DNA of 64,000 nt from an uncultured Bacilli bacterium (GTDB lineage Bacteria > Bacillota_I > Bacilli_A > RF39 > UBA660), in NCBI GenBank assembly GCA_934119965.1, contig CAKOTA010000002.1, positions 45,774-109,773 of the forward strand, in the 5' to 3' direction. Shown in pieces: positions 26,637 through 36,575 of this stretch. The notes beneath the pieces were generated by a model, which ran no database searches, had not been told where the DNA came from, and saw only the letters and a list, made by a program, of their open reading frames with translations. The translations under genes and the position numbers were made by a program. How positions within the stretch are numbered: the first letter of the stretch is position 1; every line of letters starts with the position of its first letter.

Positions 26637-27737
26637 CTAAACATTAAATCTAAAGTGACAGATATCTCCATCTTCCATTAGATATTCTTTACCTTCAATT
26701 CTTAATCTTCCAGCTTCTTTTACTTTTAATTCGGTGCCATATTTTTCTAAGTCATCATAACTCATTACTTCTGCTCTTATAAATCCTTTTTCAAAATCGC
26801 TATGAATTATTCCTGCACATTCTGGAGCTTTCATTCCTTTTTTAAATGTCCAAGCTTTGCATTCATCAGTACCTGCTGTGAAATAAGTGGCTAAACCCAA
26901 TAATTTATAAGTTGCTGTTATTAGTTTTTCTAATCCTGCTTCTTTGATTCCTAAATCATTTAAAAATTCTATTCTTTCCTCATCAGTTAAATCACATAAC
27001 TCTGATTCTATTTTAGCAGATACTGTAATTACTTCAGCATTTTCTTTTGAAGCATATTCTCTTACTTTATCAACATATTCATTACCATCATTGATTAAGT
27101 CTGTATCAGCTATGTTAGCCATATAAATAATTGGTTTTAATGTTAATAAATTAAAAGCTTTTATCATAAACAATTCATCTTTGGTAAATTCCACTTTTCT
27201 AAGTGGTATATTTTTTTCTAAGTTTTCTTTTATTTTATTTAATAACTCAACTTCTATTTTTGTTTCTTTATCTTTAGACATTGCTGCCTTTTTACCAATT
27301 CTATTTAATCTATTATTTATCACTTCTAAATCTGCAAGCATTAATTCAACATTAATTATTTCAATATCGCGAATTGGATCTACTTTTCCTTCTACATGAA
27401 TTATATCATTGTTTTCAAAACATCTAACTACTTCTACAATTGCATCTACTTCTCTAATATGTGACAAAAATTTATTACCTAAACCTTCGCCAACTGATGC
27501 GCCTTTTACTAATCCAGCTATATCAGTATATTCAATTGTAGCTGGTACTAATGATTTTGGATTATATAATTTTTGTAAAAAATCTAATCTTTTATCAGGA
27601 ACCACTACTACTCCAACATTAGGATCTATTGTGGCAAAAGGATAGTTAGCTGCTAATATCTTTTGTTTTGTTATTGCATTGAACAATGTACTTTTACCAA
27701 CATTTGGTAAACCTACTATTCCTGCTGTTAATCCCAT
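26637..27737 (-). CDS. ychF: redox-regulated ATPase YchF (Obg-family)
   Basis: YchF is a ribosome-associated P-loop protein that prefers ATP over GTP. The 366-residue sequence has GIVGLPNVGKSTLFNAIT (G1), YTDIAGLVKGASVGEGLGN (G3), the altered G4 MANIAD, and the TGS domain ending in EYLMEDGDICHFRFNV. The gene lies near rpsF in the origin region in many Bacillota. Extended -10 TGATATAAT occurs upstream. Confidence 0.97.
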   Translation of the reverse strand: MGLTAGIVGLPNVGKSTLFNAITKQKILAANYPFATIDPNVGVVVVPDKRLDFLQKLYNPKSLVPATIEYTDIAGLVKGASVGEGLGNKFLSHIREVDAIVEVVRCFENNDIIHVEGKVDPIRDIEIINVELMLADLEVINNRLNRIGKKAAMSKDKETKIEVELLNKIKENLEKNIPLRKVEFTKDELFMIKAFNLLTLKPIIYMANIADTDLINDGNEYVDKVREYASKENAEVITVSAKIESELCDLTDEERIEFLNDLGIKEAGLEKLITATYKLLGLATYFTAGTDECKAWTFKKGMKAPECAGIIHSDFEKGFIRAEVMSYDDLEKYGTELKVKEAGRLRIEGKEYLMEDGDICHFRFNV

Positions 27738-27822
27738 ACATATAACCTCGTTTCATATATTATTATATCATTATCTTCAAATAAAGAAAAGAAAAAACTG
27801 GTTTAATATCTTTTGATACAAC

Positions 27823-27853
27823 TAAAAACATATTCTACAATGTAGAATATGTT
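27823..27853 (-). terminator. terminator of the parA-to-abgT transcript
   Basis: A 13-bp perfect inverted repeat (27827-27839 with 27841-27853) followed by five T on the minus strand. It includes the abgT stop codon. Confidence 0.8.
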
Positions 27854-29361
27854 CCTATTCCTATTGGTAAACCAATTATATACCACAATATTATTATTAA
27901 TAACATTACTAATGCCATTATCAATATAATTGGCATAATTATTTTTAATGTTCCAAATACACTTACTTGATTTTTTTCACTTACCCTATATTTTTCTATA
28001 AATGCTAACATTATTATGTAATAAATGAATACAGGTGTCATTGATTTTCCTAATCCGTCAGCTATTTTAAATACAAATTGAGCCATATTTGGAGTAATAT
28101 TTGATCTCATAAATAGTGGGATTGCAACTGGGGATACAATTTCCCATTTAGCAATTGAACTCGGCATTAGGAAACTCATTAATATTATAATAATAAAGAA
28201 TATTACTATCAAGAATATACCAGACATTTCCAATGTACTCATTAAATCCATTAATTTTGTTCCTATTACAACGCCAATATTAGACCATTCAATTATAGCT
28301 ATTAATTGGGCTCCAAAGAACATAAGTACAAACATAAAGCCAAGATTTTCAAATGTTTTTGACATACTTAAACTGAATTCATGACTATTTTTTATGTTTC
28401 CAGAAAATTTTCCATAAAGCATACCACATGTAATCATTATTATAGTAATTATTATGATTAAACCATTACCAAATGCTGAGTTAGCACCTAATAATTGTTC
28501 CATATATCTGTCAGCGCTTTTATCTAATAATATACCTGCTCCTATTGTATTAATAGGTAATATCATATATATAAAAACTAAAGATAATAATAATCCACCC
28601 AATAATGATATTCTTTTTGCTTTTTTAGACACCACTAGTTCTTCTTCCTCATAAGAATATTTTTTTGGAAGTTTATTTACCAAAAATTTATTTATTACTA
28701 TTGTTCCAATTAAGGAAACAACTATTGTCGAGAAAATCATTATATATAAATCTGAAAATAAATTATATTGGTAGTTTTTATCAATATTTACTGTTGCTGC
28801 TAATTCTGTTAGATTTCCTAATAGATAGTCATTGTAATTGAAGAATAAACTAAATCCGTAACCTAATGTTATTCCTAAAAAAACTACGACTACTCCTAAT
28901 ATTGGGTTTTTCCCTAAATATTTATACATTACACCGATTAATGGTATCAATAAAATATAACTATTATCTCCTATTATAGATAGGACAATTCCTATAAATA
29001 ATGTAATAAATATTATTATGTTCAGTTTTACTCTTTTAAGAGGATTAAATATAGCATTTAATAGTCCACTTTTTTCACAAACACTTATTCCTAATAAAGA
29101 TATAATTATCAATATTAATGGTTCTAATAGTCTAAAATTATCAACTGCATTTCCTATTATAAATTTAATCCCATCAAGGCTTATAACATTTTTTACTGTA
29201 ACTAAGACATTTTCCATTGTTCCATTTTGAATTACTGTTTTATATCCGTCTATTCCCAATAACGACATTATTAAACTGATTATACCAACTATGCCAATTA
29301 ATATTAATAATACAGATACTGGACCATATAGCTTTTCTTTTTTCTTTTTTAATCTAGCCAT
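27835..29361 (-). CDS. AbgT-family transporter
   Basis: The 508-residue protein has about 12 membrane segments. ISVCEKSGLL, IGDNSYILLIPLIGVMYKYLG, FMFVLMFFGAQLIAIIEWSNIG, SSIAKWEIVSPVAIPLFM and ADGLGKSMTPVFIY are AbgT-family hallmarks. Members import p-aminobenzoyl-glutamate or export sulfonamides by a proton-driven mechanism; the substrate here is unknown. The start follows GGAGG located at the stop of the DUF951 gene, so it is in the same transcript as parAB-mscS. An AbgT gene at this place is not part of the usual origin order. Confidence 0.9.
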   Translation of the reverse strand: MARLKKKKEKLYGPVSVLLILIGIVGIISLIMSLLGIDGYKTVIQNGTMENVLVTVKNVISLDGIKFIIGNAVDNFRLLEPLILIIISLLGISVCEKSGLLNAIFNPLKRVKLNIIIFITLFIGIVLSIIGDNSYILLIPLIGVMYKYLGKNPILGVVVVFLGITLGYGFSLFFNYNDYLLGNLTELAATVNIDKNYQYNLFSDLYIMIFSTIVVSLIGTIVINKFLVNKLPKKYSYEEEELVVSKKAKRISLLGGLLLSLVFIYMILPINTIGAGILLDKSADRYMEQLLGANSAFGNGLIIIITIIMITCGMLYGKFSGNIKNSHEFSLSMSKTFENLGFMFVLMFFGAQLIAIIEWSNIGVVIGTKLMDLMSTLEMSGIFLIVIFFIIIILMSFLMPSSIAKWEIVSPVAIPLFMRSNITPNMAQFVFKIADGLGKSMTPVFIYYIIMLAFIEKYRVSEKNQVSVFGTLKIIMPIILIMALVMLLIIILWYIIGLPIGIGTYSTL

Positions 29362-29370
29362 ATTTACCTC

Positions 29371-29550
29371 CTATTTAATTACTTTTTTTAATTTTTTATT
29401 AAATTCTATTCTTGGAATCATTATACTACGGCCACAATTTAAACATTTTATTTTGATGTCAGCGCCCATTCTAATGATTTCCCATTCGTTTGTTCCACAA
29501 GGATGTTGTTTTTTCATTATTACTTTATCCCCTAAATTATACTCATGCAT
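29371..29550 (-). CDS. DUF951 family protein
   Basis: The 59-residue protein starts MHEYNLGDKVIMKKQHPCGT, then EWEIIRMGADIKIKCLNCGR, and ends in a basic helix. It keeps three Cys (HPCGT and CLNC), which could bind zinc. The family is conserved next to parB, mscS and ychF in Bacillota, function unknown. The ATG overlaps the mscS stop by 8 nt (ATGCATGA), so translation is coupled. Confidence 0.95.
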   Translation of the reverse strand: MHEYNLGDKVIMKKQHPCGTNEWEIIRMGADIKIKCLNCGRSIMIPRIEFNKKLKKVIK

Positions 29551-30328
29551 TGTGTATCACCAACTGTTCATATGGTATTTCAATATTATTTTTATCTAAT
29601 TCTATTTTTATTTGTTTTAATATTTCTCTTTTTGTTTCATATTGTTTCATAGGTTTAACTTCTGCTTCTATTCTAAACACCACTGATGATGAATCTAATT
29701 TTTCTATTCCTAATAATCTTATTTCTCTTGTAATGTTAGGATTTTTTATTTTTTTAAATAGATTATTTAAAACTTTTTCTATTTTATCGATGTCTTCATC
29801 GTAAGAAAGACCTAAATCTATTAAGACTAAAGAGTGATCTAAACTATGATTTATTACTTGATCAATGTTTCTGTTAGCAATAAATATTATTTCACCTTCA
29901 TAATTTCTTAGTTTAGTTGTTTTTATTCCTAACGATATCACTTCACCTTTATTGCCATTTATTGTTACTGTATCACCAATTGTATATTGATTTTCAATAA
30001 TAATTGATATTCCTGATAATAAATCTTTTAGAATATCTTGAAATGCTAAACCAGCTATTAAACTTACTATTCCAAGTGATGCTAAAATAGCTGATGTATT
30101 AATTCCATAGATATTTAGTATTACTATTATTGCAACTATTATTAAGAAATATTTTACTAAGTTATTTACTAAACTAAATAGTGTTCTTTTTCTTTTTATA
30201 TCTTTGGTATTTATATTTAATTTAATTATTTTTTTTATGGTTTTATTTACTATTAAGTATATTGAAATGCATATTATTATAATTAAAATTGGACATATTA
30301 CTTTTTGATAAAATATAATTTCTGTCAT
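29543..30328 (-). CDS. mscS: MscS-family small-conductance mechanosensitive channel
   Basis: The 261-residue protein has three N-terminal membrane helices. The pore-lining segment is ILASLGIVSLIAGLAFQDIL, followed by the beta domain with GDTVTINGNKGEVISLGIKTT. Channels of this family open on hypo-osmotic shock. The start at 30328 was preferred over a GTG at 30340 because GAGTG lies 5 nt before it. It follows parB, as in many Bacillota. Confidence 0.92.
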   Translation of the reverse strand: MTEIIFYQKVICPILIIIICISIYLIVNKTIKKIIKLNINTKDIKRKRTLFSLVNNLVKYFLIIVAIIVILNIYGINTSAILASLGIVSLIAGLAFQDILKDLLSGISIIIENQYTIGDTVTINGNKGEVISLGIKTTKLRNYEGEIIFIANRNIDQVINHSLDHSLVLIDLGLSYDEDIDKIEKVLNNLFKKIKNPNITREIRLLGIEKLDSSSVVFRIEAEVKPMKQYETKREILKQIKIELDKNNIEIPYEQLVIHNA

Positions 30329-30332
30329 TATA

Positions 30333-31211
30333 TCACTCACTTACATTTAATATTTCTAAAATTCTATTTAAATCCGCCACATTTGTATATGATATTTCAA
30401 TTTTTTTATCATTTATTTTTACTTTTGTATCTAATTTTTCTCTTAGTAAATCTTCAACATATTTTAAATCATTATTAGTTGTTTCTTTTTTATGAATTTT
30501 ATGTTTTCTTTCAAAGTTGTTTGTTGATGTTAATTCTTCAGTATTTCTAACTGATATATTTTCATTGATTATTTTATCAGCCATTTCTCTTATTTGATTT
30601 TCATTATCTAGCTTACTTAATATTCTAGCATGACCCATACTTATTTTAGAATTGTTTACTAATTCCTGAATATCTGTTGGTAATCTAAGTAATCCTATTA
30701 TATTTGTTATATGGCTTCTACTTTTTCCAACTTTTTTAGATAATTCATCTTGTGTCAAATGAAGGTTTTCTAGTAATGATTTATAAGCTACTGCTTCTTC
30801 GATTGCTGTTAAATTCTCTCTTTGTAAATTTTCTAATAAAGCAATTTCCATCATTTGTTCATCAGTAAAGTCTCTAATAATTGCTGGAATATGGGTTAAA
30901 CCGGCTAATTTTGAAGCTCTTACCCTTCTTTCACCTGCTACTATTTCGTAACCTTTTATACTTTTTTTAATTATTATTGGTTGAAATACACCGTGTTCTT
31001 TAATTGACTCAGATAGTTCTTTTAATGCTTCTTCATCAAATATTTTTCTAGGTTGATATGGATTTACTCTTAATTCAGACAAATCTATTTCTATTATTTC
31101 ATCTTTATGAGCATTCTCAACTATTGTTTTTTCGAAACTTTCAATGTCTAAATTTTCGTTATTAAATAATTCTTCTAAACCACGACCTAATGCTCTTTTT
31201 TTAGTTTCCAT
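30333..31211 (-). CDS. parB: chromosome-partitioning protein ParB (Spo0J)
   Basis: ParB is a CTPase clamp that loads at parS and recruits SMC. The 292-residue protein has the N-terminal domain [20 protein letters not shown] motifs GERRVRASK and [37 protein letters not shown], and a C-terminal dimerisation region. KSRSHITN is typical of true ParB rather than Noc. It overlaps parA by 11 nt. No consensus parS (TGTTTCACGTGAAACA type) was noticed in the window. Confidence 0.96.
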   Translation of the reverse strand: METKKRALGRGLEELFNNENLDIESFEKTIVENAHKDEIIEIDLSELRVNPYQPRKIFDEEALKELSESIKEHGVFQPIIIKKSIKGYEIVAGERRVRASKLAGLTHIPAIIRDFTDEQMMEIALLENLQRENLTAIEEAVAYKSLLENLHLTQDELSKKVGKSRSHITNIIGLLRLPTDIQELVNNSKISMGHARILSKLDNENQIREMADKIINENISVRNTEELTSTNNFERKHKIHKKETTNNDLKYVEDLLREKLDTKVKINDKKIEISYTNVADLNRILEILNVSE

Positions 31212-31986
31212 TTCTTTCTATCACCTCTTTAGCCAAATTTAAATATGCTTCAGAACCTCTACTTTGTGGATCATATGCAATTATAGGTTTACCGTGACTT
31301 GGTGCTTCTGAAAGTCTTACAAGTCTTGGTATTATAGTATCATATACTCTTTCTTTGAAATAACTTTTTATTTCTTCTACTACTTCTAATCCTAAGTTTG
31401 TTCTGCTATCTAGCATTGTTAATAATACCCCTTCAATATCTAATGTTGGATTTAAACTTTTTTGTGCCATTACTATTGTGTTTAATAATTGCATTATTCC
31501 TTCTAGAGCAAAAAATTCACATTGTACCGGAATTATTACTGAATGAGCAGCTGTTAAAGCATTTGTTGTTAAAATTCCTAATGAAGGAGGGCAATCAATT
31601 ATTATATAGTCAAATGTATCTGTTACTTGATCTAAATATTTTTTTAATTGACTTCCTTTTACAAATGTGTTGTCATTATTTTGCATTTGCATTAGTTCAA
31701 AATCGATACCTGCTAAATTAATGGTTGCAGGTATTACATATAGATTTTTGAATTTTGTTTTAATTATTACTTCATTTAGTGTTGCTTGATCTTTTAATAA
31801 TTCATACATACTTTTATTATAGTCAGATTTATCAATTCCAACTCCTGTTGTAGAATTACCTTGTGGATCTAAGTCTACTAGTAATACTTTTTTCTTTAAT
31901 ACTCCTAAAGAAGCTGCTAAATTTATACTTGATGTAGTTTTTCCTACTCCACCTTTTTGATTTACTAAGGCTATTATTTTTCCCAT
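31201..31986 (-). CDS. parA: chromosome-partitioning ATPase ParA (Soj)
   Basis: The 261-residue protein has the deviant Walker [16 protein letters not shown] (residues 10-24), Walker A' [14 protein letters not shown], and Walker [13 protein letters not shown]. Soj forms ATP-dependent dimers on DNA and also controls DnaA. It heads the parA-parB-mscS-DUF951-abgT gene string. Confidence 0.97.
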   Translation of the reverse strand: MGKIIALVNQKGGVGKTTSSINLAASLGVLKKKVLLVDLDPQGNSTTGVGIDKSDYNKSMYELLKDQATLNEVIIKTKFKNLYVIPATINLAGIDFELMQMQNNDNTFVKGSQLKKYLDQVTDTFDYIIIDCPPSLGILTTNALTAAHSVIIPVQCEFFALEGIMQLLNTIVMAQKSLNPTLDIEGVLLTMLDSRTNLGLEVVEEIKSYFKERVYDTIIPRLVRLSEAPSHGKPIIAYDPQSRGSEAYLNLAKEVIERNGN

Positions 31987-32007
31987 AACATCACCATTTC
32001 TTATTTA

Positions 32008-32039
32008 TTACAATATATATATTTTATCATATATTGTAA
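32008..32039. promoter_or_regulatory. inverted repeat in the parA upstream region
   Basis: TTACAATATA (32008-32017) and TATATTGTAA (32030-32039) form a perfect 10-bp inverted repeat with a 12-nt gap. A possible leftward promoter, TTTACA with TATATT 17 nt on, overlaps it. In such AT-rich DNA the repeat could be chance, but its position just upstream of parA suits an operator. Confidence 0.4.
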
Positions 32040-32061
32040 AAAAATGATAGTATATGATAAT

Positions 32062-32086
32062 AAAAAGGTCAATTTTTAAATTGACC
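32062..32086 (-). terminator. terminator of tilS-ftsH
   Basis: The stem GGTCAATTT/AAATTGACC followed on the minus strand by five T, ten nt after the ftsH stop. Confidence 0.8.
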
Positions 32087-32095
32087 TCATTTATT

Positions 32096-33979
32096 CTATT
32101 TATCTTCTTTTTTTGTTGTTTTTTTAGGTGTTTCGTCTTGTTCTTTTATTTCTTCGTCTGGCAATTCACCGTGTTCAACTAAATATTCTATTTCTTCTTT
32201 TGTAATTGTTTCTTTTTTTAGAAGTGATTCTGCTATTAAAGTTAATAAATCCATATTTGCTTTGATTATTTCTTTTGTTTTTTCGTAGCATTCATTTATT
32301 ATTTTTCTTTGTTCTTGATCAATTTCAAATGCTACTTGTCCTGAGAAATTTCTAGATTTATTGTAATCTCTACCTAAGAATACACTACCTTCTTGTTGTT
32401 CAAATTGAACTGGTCCCAAATCACTCATACCATATTCTGTAACCATTGCACGAGCTATTTTTGTTGCTCTTTCAAAATCGTTGTGTGCTCCTGTTGTTAT
32501 TTCATTAAATACTAATTCTTCGGCTACTCTACCACCAAGATATCCACTTATAGTTGCTAAAAGTTCAGTTTTAGTTTGTAAATAAGTTTCTTCTCTTGGT
32601 TGCATTAAATTATATCCACCTGCTTGACCACGAGGTATTATTGTTATTTTTTGAACCTCATTTGCGCCATCTAGTTTTAATCCCATTACAGCATGGCCTG
32701 CTTCGTGGAAAGCAACAACTCTTTTTTCGTGATCAGTGTATTTATGACTGATTTTAGCTGGTCCCATTAATACTCTATCGTGAGCTTCATCTATTTCAGC
32801 CATTGTAATTAATTGTTTATTTCTTCTTACTGCTAATAATGCAGCTTCATTTAATAGATTTTCTAGATCAGCTCCACTGAATCCTATTGTTCTAGCAGCT
32901 ATATTTTCTAATTTTACATTTTTAGCAAATATTTTGTTTTTAGCATGAACTTCTAGAATTTCTTTTCTTCCTTTTACGTCTGGTAAGTTTACTGTTACTT
33001 GTCTATCAAATCTTCCTGGTCTTAAAAGTGCTGGATCCAAAACATCTGGTCTATTTGTTGCAGCAATAATAATAATTCCTTCATTTGCACCAAATCCATC
33101 CATTTCAGTTAATAATTGGTTAAGTGTTTGTTCACGTTCATCGTGTCCTCCACCTAAGCCAGCTCCTCTTTGGCGACCTACGGCATCTATTTCATCAATA
33201 AATATTAAGCAAGGTGCATTATGCTTTGCTTGTTTGAACATATCTCTAACACGGCTTGCTCCAACACCTACAAATAGTTCAACAAAGTCTGAACCACTTA
33301 TAAAATAAAATGGAACATTTGCTTCTCCTGCTACAGCACGAGCTAATAATGTTTTACCAGTTCCTGGAGGGCCTTGTAATAAAACACCTTTTGGAATTCT
33401 GGCTCCTAATTTTGTAAATTTTTTAGGATTTTTCAAGAAGTCTATTAATTCTTGAACTTCTTCTTTTTCTTCATCTAGTCCAGCAACATCTTTAAATGTT
33501 ACTTTTTTAGTGTCTTCATTTAATTTTGCTCTACTTTTTCCAAAATCCATTGATTTATTTGCAGCACCCATTTGTTTTGATATAAATAAGAATGCTACTA
33601 TTAGTAAAATCATTGTTGGTAGTACATTTAATATGAATGATAATAATGTACTTGAAGCTGGATCTGCTTCTGTGTTAATTTTCATATCAGAGTCTAGTAT
33701 TTCAGCTACTACTTTATCTGATAATGGTGCTTTTAGATAGAATTTTTCTTTACCTTTTTCTGTCTTTATTACACCTGATATTTCATATATTCCTGCTGTT
33801 TTTCTTGGTACTATTGTTAATTCTTCAACATTTTTTTCATTGATTTCATTAACAAATTTGTCATATGATAATTCTATTACTCTATTACTTGACATATTCA
33901 TAAAGAATAGAACACTAATCATAAATATAACTAAAAAACCATAAGGAACTACTGTTTTTTGCATTTTTTTTCTGTTCAT
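32096..33979 (-). CDS. ftsH: ATP-dependent zinc metalloprotease FtsH
   Basis: FtsH degrades membrane and regulatory proteins. The 627-residue chain has two membrane helices (about 11-28 and 108-130), the AAA domain with [20 protein letters not shown], Walker [14 protein letters not shown], second region of homology [19 protein letters not shown], and the zinc site [11 protein letters not shown]. The C-terminal tail is Lys/Glu-rich. It lies 11 nt after tilS, a conserved pair, though hpt is missing between them. Confidence 0.98.
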   Translation of the reverse strand: MNRKKMQKTVVPYGFLVIFMISVLFFMNMSSNRVIELSYDKFVNEINEKNVEELTIVPRKTAGIYEISGVIKTEKGKEKFYLKAPLSDKVVAEILDSDMKINTEADPASSTLLSFILNVLPTMILLIVAFLFISKQMGAANKSMDFGKSRAKLNEDTKKVTFKDVAGLDEEKEEVQELIDFLKNPKKFTKLGARIPKGVLLQGPPGTGKTLLARAVAGEANVPFYFISGSDFVELFVGVGASRVRDMFKQAKHNAPCLIFIDEIDAVGRQRGAGLGGGHDEREQTLNQLLTEMDGFGANEGIIIIAATNRPDVLDPALLRPGRFDRQVTVNLPDVKGRKEILEVHAKNKIFAKNVKLENIAARTIGFSGADLENLLNEAALLAVRRNKQLITMAEIDEAHDRVLMGPAKISHKYTDHEKRVVAFHEAGHAVMGLKLDGANEVQKITIIPRGQAGGYNLMQPREETYLQTKTELLATISGYLGGRVAEELVFNEITTGAHNDFERATKIARAMVTEYGMSDLGPVQFEQQEGSVFLGRDYNKSRNFSGQVAFEIDQEQRKIINECYEKTKEIIKANMDLLTLIAESLLKKETITKEEIEYLVEHGELPDEEIKEQDETPKKTTKKEDK

Positions 33980-33990
33980 ATTTTTCCTCC

Positions 33991-35319
33991 TTAGTAATAT
34001 TTAAGTATTATATCACATTTTTCATTTTTTTGCTTATCAAATTTCGATTTTTTTAATCCTGGTAACCAAACTACTGTATCACAAGCGTCTACTACTACTG
34101 GCCACATATCTCTATCGTTTACTTTTATTTTCTCATTTATAAAGATATCATTTATTTTTTTGCTAGTTAACATCCCTTTTATATGTATACGGTCTCCATT
34201 TTTCCTAGTTCTTACTCTTAGTGGAAATTTAACATCATTTTTACTTAATCGACATATAAAATTATTATTTAAGTCTGTTTCATTTATTACTTCTATATTT
34301 TTTCCGTTTGGAAGACTTAAATAGTCAATTATTTCTATTTCATATTCATTTGGTTTTATTTCTTCTGATACAAATATTAATTCATTATATTGTTTTATTG
34401 CTTTCAAATTGTTTGGTAAATATATATATGCATTAGCTTTTTTTGATTTTATTAAATTATATATTAATTCAGCATGATGATCTGTTATCAACATTAAATC
34501 TTCTTGATATATTTTTTCTAATATATAATATATAACTTTCATAGCAATTACATTCTCTAGTTTTTCAAATTCGACAATATTTAGAATATTTTGTGGAAAC
34601 ACTTCTGGTATTATTTTTTCGACTTGTTTATCGATATAATTATTATATTCTAATAATATAGTACTAAATTTATAAAACTTTTTATGTACGTTTTTGTCTT
34701 CTTTTTTGAATTCTGGAACTATATATTTACGATATCTATTTCTTGTATGAATATCTTCATTGTTTGTACTATCAATAAAATAATGAATTCGATGTTTTTT
34801 ATTATATTCAATTAAATCAGCTTTAGTAACTTCAATAAATGGTCTTACTATTTTATAATTTCCACGATTTACTATTTTACTAAATCCACTATATCCTCTT
34901 AATGTTGATCCTCGAGTTAACCTCATAAGAATTGTTTCCATTAAATCGTCGCCATGATGTGCAGTAAACAAGTATTTAGCATTATATTCTTTTACTAGTT
35001 TTTCAAAATAGTTATATCTTTTAGTTCTAGCTTCATTTTCAAAATTATCATCACCATAGTCTTCTATTGTCATTGTTTCAAATATAATATTATTGTTTCT
35101 ACAAAATCTTTCTACATATCTTTGTTCTTCTAATTGACCAGGTCTACCTGTGTTATGATTAACATGAGCACATATTACTTCAATGTCGATTGCTTTTTTT
35201 AATCTTGCTAAAATATGAATTAGGGCCATTGAATCAGGTCCACCAGATATAGCTGCTACTATGGCATCACCATATTTTATATGTAGCTCCTTTAGTAAAA
35301 AATCGTATACACTATCCAT
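33991..35319 (-). CDS. tilS: tRNA(Ile)-lysidine synthase
   Basis: TilS changes C34 of the minor tRNA-Ile to lysidine. The 442-residue protein has the PP-loop AAISGGPDSMALIHIL (residues 22-37), HVNHNTGR, and TAHHGDDLMETILMRLTRG. The C-terminal domain carries PLRVRTRKNGDRI, as in full-length TilS. It is essential wherever AUA is read by this tRNA. It is followed by ftsH. Confidence 0.96.
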   Translation of the reverse strand: MDSVYDFLLKELHIKYGDAIVAAISGGPDSMALIHILARLKKAIDIEVICAHVNHNTGRPGQLEEQRYVERFCRNNNIIFETMTIEDYGDDNFENEARTKRYNYFEKLVKEYNAKYLFTAHHGDDLMETILMRLTRGSTLRGYSGFSKIVNRGNYKIVRPFIEVTKADLIEYNKKHRIHYFIDSTNNEDIHTRNRYRKYIVPEFKKEDKNVHKKFYKFSTILLEYNNYIDKQVEKIIPEVFPQNILNIVEFEKLENVIAMKVIYYILEKIYQEDLMLITDHHAELIYNLIKSKKANAYIYLPNNLKAIKQYNELIFVSEEIKPNEYEIEIIDYLSLPNGKNIEVINETDLNNNFICRLSKNDVKFPLRVRTRKNGDRIHIKGMLTSKKINDIFINEKIKVNDRDMWPVVVDACDTVVWLPGLKKSKFDKQKNEKCDIILKYY

Positions 35320-35374
35320 ACCAACACCTCTAATATATTTTATAATATATATTAAAATTTAACAAGTAATAAAA

Positions 35375-35401
35375 GAAAAAAAGTATTTTTTATACTTTTT
35401 T
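35375..35401 (-). terminator. terminator of the secreted protein gene
   Basis: The stem AAAAAGTAT/ATACTTTTT with a T-rich loop, followed by more T on the minus strand, just after the stop at 35404. Confidence 0.65.
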
Positions 35402-35403
35402 CG

Positions 35404-36237
35404 CTATTTGTAAACAATTGTTCCTGATAAATAGAATGCATTATCAAATGTCTTAACATAGAAAGCACTATTGCTTGTTCCATTTGTTGTCAACATACGC
35501 TTAACATTTACTTTAAATATTAATTTGCTTCCAGATATTTCTACAGATGTATAAGTTTTAGTACTATTATTTGATGCTAGTGATCCATATATTTCGCCAT
35601 GATAAGTGTTATTCTCACACCATGTGTATGTTGTTTTTTCACTACCGAAACCAGTTTTATCGGTAGTTGTTAATAAGTGATGCCCACTATCAACTGCAAA
35701 ATAACATATATCATTAGGATATGTTGCCATCAATGACCTTGTATACCAATAATTTGCTGTCGCACTAGAAGAAGCTGCACTATATCCTCGACTATATCTA
35801 AAACCATATGTAAATGGATCATCATAAAATTTTGTTGGTGTCAAATATATCTGAGCGTTAGAAACCTCAGATGGTGTAAAACCTAAATCCATTTCAAACG
35901 AAACATAACCACCTTCGTAATCACAGCTACCACCTGAACAATTTGTTGTTTTTTGATATGACATTACTATCCACTTATCATTAGTATAATCCGCATGAGT
36001 TCCACTTACAGTAGCGTCTTCATTAGTGAAACTATATACCTTGTATTTATCATCATTTTCTTTTGATTTAGCATATAAATCATCCAATGCTTCATTTACA
36101 TTCATACTTTCACCACTACTTGGTTTATATGAAATATCTGTCGCATTATATAAAGTTGCTGCATATAATGTTCCACTTGCCACAACTATTGTTGTAATAA
36201 TAATTGTAAATATTCTGCTTTTTAAAATTTTTTTCAC
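35404..36237 (-). CDS. secreted or membrane-anchored surface protein, unknown function
   Basis: I cannot name this family. The 277-residue protein starts at a GTG with MKKILKSRIFTIIITTIVVASG, a signal peptide or anchor. NVNEALDDLY at 47-56 is a coil-like motif often seen after the signal in surface proteins of gut Bacilli. The rest (75-277) is beta-rich, Ser/Thr/Tyr-rich and nearly Lys-poor compared with the neighbours, with CSGGSCD and two other Cys. This looks like an extracellular beta-sandwich. It is divergent from a small ribbon-helix-helix-like gene, with an inverted repeat over its -35. Confidence 0.75.
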   Translation of the reverse strand: MKKILKSRIFTIIITTIVVASGTLYAATLYNATDISYKPSSGESMNVNEALDDLYAKSKENDDKYKVYSFTNEDATVSGTHADYTNDKWIVMSYQKTTNCSGGSCDYEGGYVSFEMDLGFTPSEVSNAQIYLTPTKFYDDPFTYGFRYSRGYSAASSSATANYWYTRSLMATYPNDICYFAVDSGHHLLTTTDKTGFGSEKTTYTWCENNTYHGEIYGSLASNNSTKTYTSVEISGSKLIFKVNVKRMLTTNGTSNSAFYVKTFDNAFYLSGTIVYK

Positions 36238-36263
36238 TGTATCACTACTCTCTATTTAAAGAT

Positions 36264-36294
36264 ATTATATCATTTATGTATTGCAAAACGCAAT
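36264..36294 (-). promoter_or_regulatory. promoter and operator of the secreted protein gene
   Basis: Extended -10 TGATATAAT with TATAAT at 36264-36269, and a -35 TTGCGT at 36288-36293 (18-nt spacer). The inverted repeat ATTGC-AAAAC-GCAAT (36280-36294) covers the -35 and lies between the two divergent genes. Confidence 0.6.
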
Positions 36295-36344
36295 GCTTAT
36301 TTTGTAGATGTTATGTATTACAATTTTATTAGGAGTGATACTAT

Positions 36345-36524
36345 ATGACTTTTAAAATTAATGTAGTAAGAAAAGAAACAGAAAATAAAACTATTAGATT
36401 TCCATTAGATTTAATCAATGACATTGAATCAGCAATCACAAATACTGATATAACATTTTCAAAATTTGTAATTGAAGCTTGTAAATACGCTTTAGAAAAT
36501 ATGGAAACTGAACCAACTAAATAA
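36345..36524 (+). CDS. small ribbon-helix-helix-like protein
   Basis: The 59-residue ORF has an AGGAGTG site before the ATG. It reads a beta strand NKTIRFPLDLINDIESAI followed by a helix FSKFVIEACKYALENM, the layout of Arc/MetJ-type (YlcI/YnfO-like) proteins: a strand that inserts in the major groove, then two helices for dimerisation. It may repress itself and the divergent surface protein through the inverted repeat at 36280-36294. No partner toxin is adjacent. Confidence 0.75.
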   Translation: MTFKINVVRKETENKTIRFPLDLINDIESAITNTDITFSKFVIEACKYALENMETEPTK

Positions 36525-36557
36525 AAATATCACTCATTTTATATAGTGATATTTTTT
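36523..36557. terminator. bidirectional terminator between convergent genes
   Basis: The 12-bp repeat AAAAATATCACT/AGTGATATTTTT with a 10-nt loop serves both the plus-strand small gene and the minus-strand gene at 36576. Confidence 0.8.
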
Positions 36558-36575
36558 TATAAAGTTATTCAACAA

